Assembly: GCA_002699125.1 (NCBI GenBank)
Contig: PABI01000021.1
Coordinates: forward strand, 1-44,244
Source: Anaerolineaceae bacterium
GTDB taxonomy: Bacteria; Chloroflexota; Anaerolineae; Promineifilales; Promineifilaceae
Direction: 5' to 3'
Length of the DNA stretch: 44,244 nucleotides
Positions within the stretch are counted from its first letter, which is position 1. The number at the start of each line of letters is the position of its first letter. The notes beneath the pieces are model-generated. The model was not told where the DNA came from. It saw only the letters and a list, made by a program, of their open reading frames with translations, and searched no databases. A program made the position numbers and the translations under genes. Positions 40,208-44,244 of this stretch are shown piece after piece.

Positions 40208-41485
40208 CTATGATAGATCGAACTGGCGCAGGCTGGTTTCCAGGGCGATGCGCAGCAAGGGCAGCTCGATGACGGTGAGCGTGTGCGGCGGTTTTTGCAG
40301 ATCGAGCAGCACGTTGCGATACGCTTGCAGCAGTCCGCGCAAGAAGGTCAGCCCGCTTTGCTCGCTGGTACGGCTGACGTTGAAGTAGCTGTCGTAGACG
40401 TCAAATTTGTGGACGTTGGCGGTGGTTACGGCCGTTTCCACCCCAAGCGTACACAAAGCCTCATCCAACACTTCTATAAGTTTATCCGGTTCCACATCCA
40501 GCGGCAGGTTGACGATTTTTTGCAGAGCGGTGCGCTGCACGGCCGTCAGCGCCGTCTCTTCCGGGGCACCGGCTAATGTATCTGGCAGTGGCAGGCGCAG
40601 TTCGGGGCCAGGGTCCGGCGGAATGGGATTGGTCGTGATGAGTTTGTGCCAGTTTTGCACCAGTTCGGCTAACTCATCGCGGCTGTAGCGGCTTTCCACT
40701 TCAGCCATGGTGGCGTTGGCTTCTGCGGCGGTGGGTACCAGGGTGCCTGCTAGCAGTTCCAATTCATAGACAGATTGGGACGGCCGTAACACCTGGTCAA
40801 TCAGCAACAGTTGGGACGGCCGGTGCTGCAAAATCGCCTCGAACACGCCGCCGTAAATGTACGGATTGTACGGCGTTTGCGGACTGGCTTTGGTCAGCCC
40901 AATTTCTCGGGCCAGGCCGTTGACCGCTTGCCACATCGCCCGCAGCACGTTGGGCGGTGCGTCCAGCTTCTCCTGCTCATTTTGCGGATCGGCCAGGGTG
41001 CGCTTGCGCGTTTCCTCGATGACTTCGCGCACTTCCCAGGAAGGTACAGGCACGATAAATAGCGATTGTTCGCCACTGAGCAATTTTTCGGCCTCGTCAT
41101 CGCCCGGCTCCACCAGCTCGATGAGCCGATTGCCGATGAGGGGCAATTCGCCAATGAGCAACTGGCTGGGGTCGGGATGGGTTTCGTGCCAATTTTGCAC
41201 CGCCTGCCGCGCCCACAGCCCTACTGCTTTGCGAATGGCCGGGTCTGTCACGCCGTCAATTTCGGGATATTTAGTTATGTTAACTTCTGTTTCAAACGGC
41301 TGGCGCGCCAGGTTGTAACGCAGCAGGTGCACGTCCCGCCCGGCTTCGCTGGCAATGAGGGCCATCTGCTGGATGAGCAGGCTCTTCCCCACGCCGGGAA
41401 TGCCGGTGACGAAGATTATGCGCTTGCTTTGCACAATCTCTTTAACAACCTTGTACAGGTCAGATGAAATTGGAATGACGAGCAT
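40208..41485 (-). CDS. P-loop NTPase of unknown family with C-terminal extension (paralogue B)
   Basis: The 425-residue product starts at ATG 41485 (GAGGA/GGAAG just upstream). Walker A is GIPGVGKS at 28-35. The N-terminal 280 residues are clearly paralogous to the gene at 38516: KYPEIDGVTDPAIRKAVGLWA, LLIGELPLIGNRLIELVEPG, DDEAEKLLSG, VPSWEVREVIEE and NVLRAMWQAV. After about residue 290 there is a Pro-rich linker (TTNPIPPDPGPELRLPLPD), then a helical domain of about 120 residues (TAVQRTALQKIVNLPLDVEP ... LRIALETSLRQFDLS) absent from paralogue A. No transmembrane segment. Family not recognised. It is transcribed after the HD gene and before the orphan helical gene. Confidence 0.72.
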   Translation of the reverse strand: MLVIPISSDLYKVVKEIVQSKRIIFVTGIPGVGKSLLIQQMALIASEAGRDVHLLRYNLARQPFETEVNITKYPEIDGVTDPAIRKAVGLWARQAVQNWHETHPDPSQLLIGELPLIGNRLIELVEPGDDEAEKLLSGEQSLFIVPVPSWEVREVIEETRKRTLADPQNEQEKLDAPPNVLRAMWQAVNGLAREIGLTKASPQTPYNPYIYGGVFEAILQHRPSQLLLIDQVLRPSQSVYELELLAGTLVPTAAEANATMAEVESRYSRDELAELVQNWHKLITTNPIPPDPGPELRLPLPDTLAGAPEETALTAVQRTALQKIVNLPLDVEPDKLIEVLDEALCTLGVETAVTTANVHKFDVYDSYFNVSRTSEQSGLTFLRGLLQAYRNVLLDLQKPPHTLTVIELPLLRIALETSLRQFDLS

Positions 41486-41501
41486 TTTAGCTTCCTCGAT
41501 A

Positions 41502-41557
41502 AACCTCCCGCAGGTTCCATAAATAGCCAACATCTGGGCGGAAACCTGCGGGAGGTT
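41502..41557. repeat. ACCTCCCGCAGGT inverted repeat, copy 3
   Basis: A perfect 15-bp arm AACCTCCCGCAGGTT (41502-41516) pairs with AACCTGCGGGAGGTT (41543-41557). It occupies the 80-bp gap between the HD gene and paralogue B. Confidence 0.8.
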
Positions 41558-41565
41558 GTCCGCGG

Positions 41566-42150
41566 TTATTTAGATTCGGCGATGCGGAGGATGAGGTTGG
41601 CCAACAGACCGCGCGCCATGTGTACGGCCGTTTCCGTATAAAACCGGTACCCCAGCCATTTCTCCAACAAGTTAAGCTGCTCCGCCGTTGTGTAGCCAAA
41701 CCAGCCGCCGACCGTCTCCAGGCCAAACGGCGTATAGCGCCACAGCTTGTCGGCATCCTTCACCAGCGCATCATTCAATGACAAAGACTCCTTACGCGTG
41801 TCGTGCCCGTCGATAATAGCCGTGATGGGCACGATTTGTTCGGTCGTCCAGCCCAATCCGGCCAAAATCTCGCCGGCGATACGCACCCCTTCCGTCTCGT
41901 GCTGGCGGCGCAGCTCCGGGTAGCGCATGTTGGGGCCAAAGGCCAGCAGCTGCTTCTCCTCCGGCACGGTGCTCCAACCCACGTCGTGCAGCAGCAGGGC
42001 CGGCAGCACAATTTCGGCATCGGCGTCTGGGTGCAGCGCCAAAAGCTGTTGGGCAAACACATAGCAATACGAGGTATGCCGCTCGTTGCTGCGCGTTTGC
42101 AGATACGGCCGTGCCCTTTGCCAGATCGGTTGGTGATGTGATGCAATCAT
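41566..42150 (-). CDS. HD-domain hydrolase
   Basis: The 194-residue protein has the HD superfamily metal site: His25 (NERHTSYCYVFA), His55-Asp56 (LLLHDVGWS) and Asp132/Asp134 (KDADKLWRY). Extra histidines at His84 (RRQHETEGVRIA) and His116 (IIDGHDTRK) suggest the binuclear subgroup that hydrolyses phosphodiesters, nucleotides or phosphonates. Substrate cannot be deduced. A position between a TPP enzyme and a P-loop NTPase in a catabolic operon suggests nucleotide or phospho-ester turnover linked to that pathway, which is inference. ATG 42150 has no strong ribosome site; the gap upstream is filled by a GTAATCGG repeat. Confidence 0.8.
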   Translation of the reverse strand: MIASHHQPIWQRARPYLQTRSNERHTSYCYVFAQQLLALHPDADAEIVLPALLLHDVGWSTVPEEKQLLAFGPNMRYPELRRQHETEGVRIAGEILAGLGWTTEQIVPITAIIDGHDTRKESLSLNDALVKDADKLWRYTPFGLETVGGWFGYTTAEQLNLLEKWLGYRFYTETAVHMARGLLANLILRIAESK

Positions 42151-42151
42151 T

Positions 42152-42240
42152 TTCGGTAATCCGTGATCGGTTATCAGTAATCGGTGGCCGATAATCGGAG
42201 CGAGGCTACCGATTACCGCTTACGGTTCACCGATTACCGT
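42152..42240. repeat. GTAATCGG-family repeat between the TPP-enzyme and HD genes
   Basis: GGTAATCCGTGATCGGTTATCAGTAATCGGT-type units (several short copies) face ACCGATTACCG and CACCGATTACCG, so stems of 10-12 bp can form. It resembles the 35975-36054 element closely in order and spacing, and overlaps the last codons of the TPP-enzyme gene. Confidence 0.7.
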
Positions 42241-43856
42241 ACCTTCGGTAGTTTGCGGAACCGGTCCACGCTGGGCATGTCACCTACAGGAACCTCGATG
42301 ATAGTGGGCAGGTCGGTTTGCGTACCCTGCTGGATGGCGTGGCGCAGTTCAGTTGGATTGGTTGCTTTCAAGCCTTGCGCGCCAAACGATTCCGCCAGCC
42401 TGACAAAATCCGGGTTGTGCAAATCGCTGGCGATGACCCGGTTGCCGTACAAATTTTTCTGCATTTGCTGCACGTTGCCGTACTGGTTGTTGTTGAAAAT
42501 AATGGTGATGAGGCCGATACGGTGCTGTACGGCCGTTGCCAACTCCTGCACGCCAAACATGAAGCCACCATCCCCCGCCACGCTGATGACCGGCACGTCC
42601 GGTTTGGCCACCTTCACGCCCAGTCCGGTGGGGAAGCCGTAGCCCAGCGTGCCCATGTAGCCGGTCGAGATGTAAGTGCGGGGCTGGTAAACAGTGTACA
42701 CAATCCGGCTGACAAAACCGACCTGGGTCAGCTCATCAACAAAAATGCCGTCCTCACCCAGTTCCTCGCGAATGACGTTCAGATAGCTCTTTTGCGGTTC
42801 CAGGTAACTAGTTTGTTTTTCCCAATCCGCCTTGAGTGCCAGCAGTTCCTCTTCGCGGCTGGCACGCTGGCGGTTGTGGGCAGCGGTGCGTTCCAGCAGC
42901 AGGGGCAGCGTCTCCTCAGCGCGGGCAGTGATGGCGATGTCAGGCTTGTGAAACAACTCGTGCGTAGCCGGGTCGATGTCGATCTTGATGAGCGTCATCT
43001 CGTCGTCAACGCCCCACCCTTTGAGCGGTTCGCGGGCGTGGCTGCCGATGAGCAGGACGGCGTCGGTGGTTTTCCACAGTTCGTGGGCGGGCGGCAGATG
43101 AACGCTGAGGTAGTGACGGCCGTCCATGATGCCCATACCGGTACGATAGCCCACCACCGGCGCTTCCAGCATCGTGGCCAGTTCGCGCACTGCGGCGCTC
43201 ACACTTTGCGCCCCGCTGCCGACAAAGATGAGCGGCCGTTTGGCCTGGCCGAGTGTTTTGGCAGCTTTTTCGATGAGATCAGGGTCTGGTTGGGGATGAG
43301 TAACAGGGGCTGGTCGGGCGGCTAGCTCAACTGCGCCTCGTTCCGCCAGCACGTTCATTGGTATTTCTACGGCGACGGGTCGGGGACGGCCGTTTTGCAG
43401 TTCAGCAAAAGCGGCGTAGATAATGCCCGGCACGTCGGCGGCGCTGTTGGCCCGTTCGGCCCATTTGGTCAGGCTACGCAAAATGCCCAACTGATCGGGA
43501 ATCTCGTGCAGCACGCCCTTCCCCTTGCCAATCTGCCCTGATGGAATTTGCCCACTGAGGCAAAAAACGGGAGCGTTAAGGCCGTAAGCGGTGGCCAGGG
43601 CGGCGCTGGCGTTGAGCAGGCCGGGACCGGGCACCACGTTAAAAACGCTAATCTCCCCGGTGGCCAACGCATAGCCCAGCGCCATGTAGCCCGCTCCCTG
43701 CTCATGCCGCGTGTGAATGACGCGAATCTGATCCTGGGCGTCGTGCAGGGCGTTGTACAGCCAGTCGTTTTGCACGCCGGGCAGGCCAAACAGAGTATGG
43801 ATGCCGTGGGCAATTAAGGATTTAACAACAGCTTCGCCGCCGGTGAGTTGGGTCAT
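42234..43856 (-). CDS. Thiamine-pyrophosphate-dependent enzyme, acetolactate-synthase/decarboxylase-like
   Basis: The 540-residue enzyme has three domains. The Pyr domain has the activating Glu52 (RHEQGAGYMA), the middle domain runs about 190-330, and the PP domain has Asp-containing GDG at 428-430 (VAGDGGFMF) ending in NNNQYGN at 455-461. These are the TPP/Mg2+ motif limits. Members make acetolactate, decarboxylate 2-oxo acids (benzoylformate, indole- or phenylpyruvate) or act on oxalyl-CoA. The residues deciding between these cannot be called here. As first gene of the operon that ends in hpaGED, a 2-oxo-acid decarboxylase feeding arylacetaldehyde toward homoprotocatechuate is an attractive but unproven role. 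No FAD-site call is possible. ATG 43856 lacks an obvious ribosome site. Confidence 0.85.
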   Translation of the reverse strand: MTQLTGGEAVVKSLIAHGIHTLFGLPGVQNDWLYNALHDAQDQIRVIHTRHEQGAGYMALGYALATGEISVFNVVPGPGLLNASAALATAYGLNAPVFCLSGQIPSGQIGKGKGVLHEIPDQLGILRSLTKWAERANSAADVPGIIYAAFAELQNGRPRPVAVEIPMNVLAERGAVELAARPAPVTHPQPDPDLIEKAAKTLGQAKRPLIFVGSGAQSVSAAVRELATMLEAPVVGYRTGMGIMDGRHYLSVHLPPAHELWKTTDAVLLIGSHAREPLKGWGVDDEMTLIKIDIDPATHELFHKPDIAITARAEETLPLLLERTAAHNRQRASREEELLALKADWEKQTSYLEPQKSYLNVIREELGEDGIFVDELTQVGFVSRIVYTVYQPRTYISTGYMGTLGYGFPTGLGVKVAKPDVPVISVAGDGGFMFGVQELATAVQHRIGLITIIFNNNQYGNVQQMQKNLYGNRVIASDLHNPDFVRLAESFGAQGLKATNPTELRHAIQQGTQTDLPTIIEVPVGDMPSVDRFRKLPKVR

Positions 43857-43887
43857 AGTGGGTTACAGCAAGTCATTGGGTAATATG

Positions 43888-43934
43888 GTAATTGAGTAAT
43901 TGGCAAAGTGTGTGGGAGCCAACTACTCAATTAC
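43888..43934. repeat. GTAATTGAGTAATTGGC inverted repeat upstream of the operon
   Basis: GTAATTGAGTAATTGGC (43888-43904) faces GCCAACTACTCAATTAC (43918-43934), 16 of 17 bases paired with a 13-nt loop. It lies 32 bp before the first gene of the minus-strand operon, so it would be in its 5' leader or be a palindromic operator. Confidence 0.6.
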
Positions 43935-44110
43935 TCGTTACGGTTCAGTGTATTAATTTTACCGGAGGTTTAGCAATCGCGAAATGGAAAAAAGCGCCTT
44001 TGGTTGGTACTTTTTTTAATACATAGGAACGAAGAGTAGGAACAAACAAAGATTATTTGCCCTTTGGCACTTTGTAACAAAGGTCGCTTATCTCAGCATC
44101 ATAAGCCAGA
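43935..44110. other. Gene-free stretch
   Basis: This is the AT-richer part of the 388-bp region 43857-44244. I see no ORF, tRNA or clear promoter in it. A promoter for the minus-strand operon would be expected here, but no well-spaced pair of boxes stood out. Confidence 0.4.
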
Positions 44111-44227
44111 ATTGTCATTAGTATCTAAAAAGTGTGGTACAAAGAGAAAGACACGGTAGATCGATTGTCATTAGTATCTAAAAAGTGTGGTACAAAGAGA
44201 AAGACACGGTAGATCGATTGTCATTAG
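44111..44227. repeat. 53-bp tandem repeat, 2.2 copies
   Basis: Copies begin at 44111, 44164 and 44217 (each starts ATTGTCATTAG). Copies 1 and 2 appear identical over 53 bases; copy 3 diverges after 11 bases into ACCGCGAAGG. There is no spacer, so it is a direct tandem array rather than CRISPR. It runs close to the window edge and its full context is not visible. Confidence 0.85.
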
Positions 44228-44244
44228 ACCGCGAAGGTCGTGTC

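Noticed and set aside
42318..43325. 335-residue open frame on the plus strand
   Set aside because: It is antisense to the TPP enzyme with intact cofactor motifs; GC-rich third positions explain its length.
44111..44227. CRISPR array
   Set aside because: The 53-bp units abut directly with no spacers, and no cas gene is nearby.

Overview
The window looks like a chromosomal segment of a Chloroflexota bacterium, most likely of the Anaerolineae/Caldilineae/Promineofilum type. The phylum is an inference. It rests on GC-rich coding DNA, many GTG/TTG starts, a run of very large GT-C membrane glycosyltransferases with C-terminal beta-sandwich domains, a giant multi-GAF histidine kinase, an archaeal-type mevalonate gene set and numerous intergenic palindromic repeats. 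No rRNA, tRNA, CRISPR array or transposase was seen. The most striking global property is a perfect palindromic octamer, ACGGCCGT (often extended to AACGGCCGTT), which I counted about 70-75 times in 44 kb, mostly inside genes. This resembles the HIP1 octamer of cyanobacteria.

Layout. 1-840: 3' end of a TPR protein. 1117-5373 (+): a mevalonate-entry cluster with class II HMG-CoA reductase, archaeal-type HMG-CoA synthase, a thiolase-fold protein and a DUF35 zinc-ribbon/OB protein. The thiolase-like protein has lost all the recognisable thiolase catalytic Cys/His residues except one. 5517-9014 (-): a cytochrome bc complex operon (cytochrome b, Rieske, triheme cytochrome c). 9240-12045 (+): a DHA2 MFS transporter, an RRM RNA-binding protein, a YozE-like protein and two small proteins. 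12125-14638 and 16387-23006 (+): four large membrane glycosyltransferases. Between them lies the infC-rpmI-rplT translation operon, with its own promoter, an apparent AUU start on infC and a strong terminator. 23051-27010 (+): a PDZ/TM/multi-GAF sensor histidine kinase.

27060-31875: a promoter-terminator unit of about 80 nt (candidate sRNA or leaderless micro-ORF), then a SWIM zinc-finger protein, a CPBP protein, an RlmD-like protein lacking its catalytic Cys, a DUF3467 protein (-), a ComEA-like protein and a GT9 glycosyltransferase. 31968-34790: a secreted beta-helix protein (-) and a fatty acid desaturase (+). 34970-43856 (-): eight co-directional genes. The first transcribed is a TPP-dependent enzyme, followed by an HD hydrolase, a P-loop NTPase, an orphan helical protein, a paralogous P-loop NTPase, and then hpaG, hpaE and hpaD for homoprotocatechuate meta-cleavage. 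The end of the window holds a 53-bp tandem repeat.

How the genes work together. The first cluster would make HMG-CoA and mevalonate for isoprenoids. The bc complex would oxidise quinol. The glycosyltransferases and GT9 would build the cell surface. The hpa genes would open the homoprotocatechuate ring and process the product, and the five genes transcribed before them are unexplained partners. The best candidates for undescribed biology are the octamer, the degenerate thiolase paired with DUF35, the two-NTPase extension of the hpa operon, and the repeats that have become protein-coding inside membrane glycosyltransferases.
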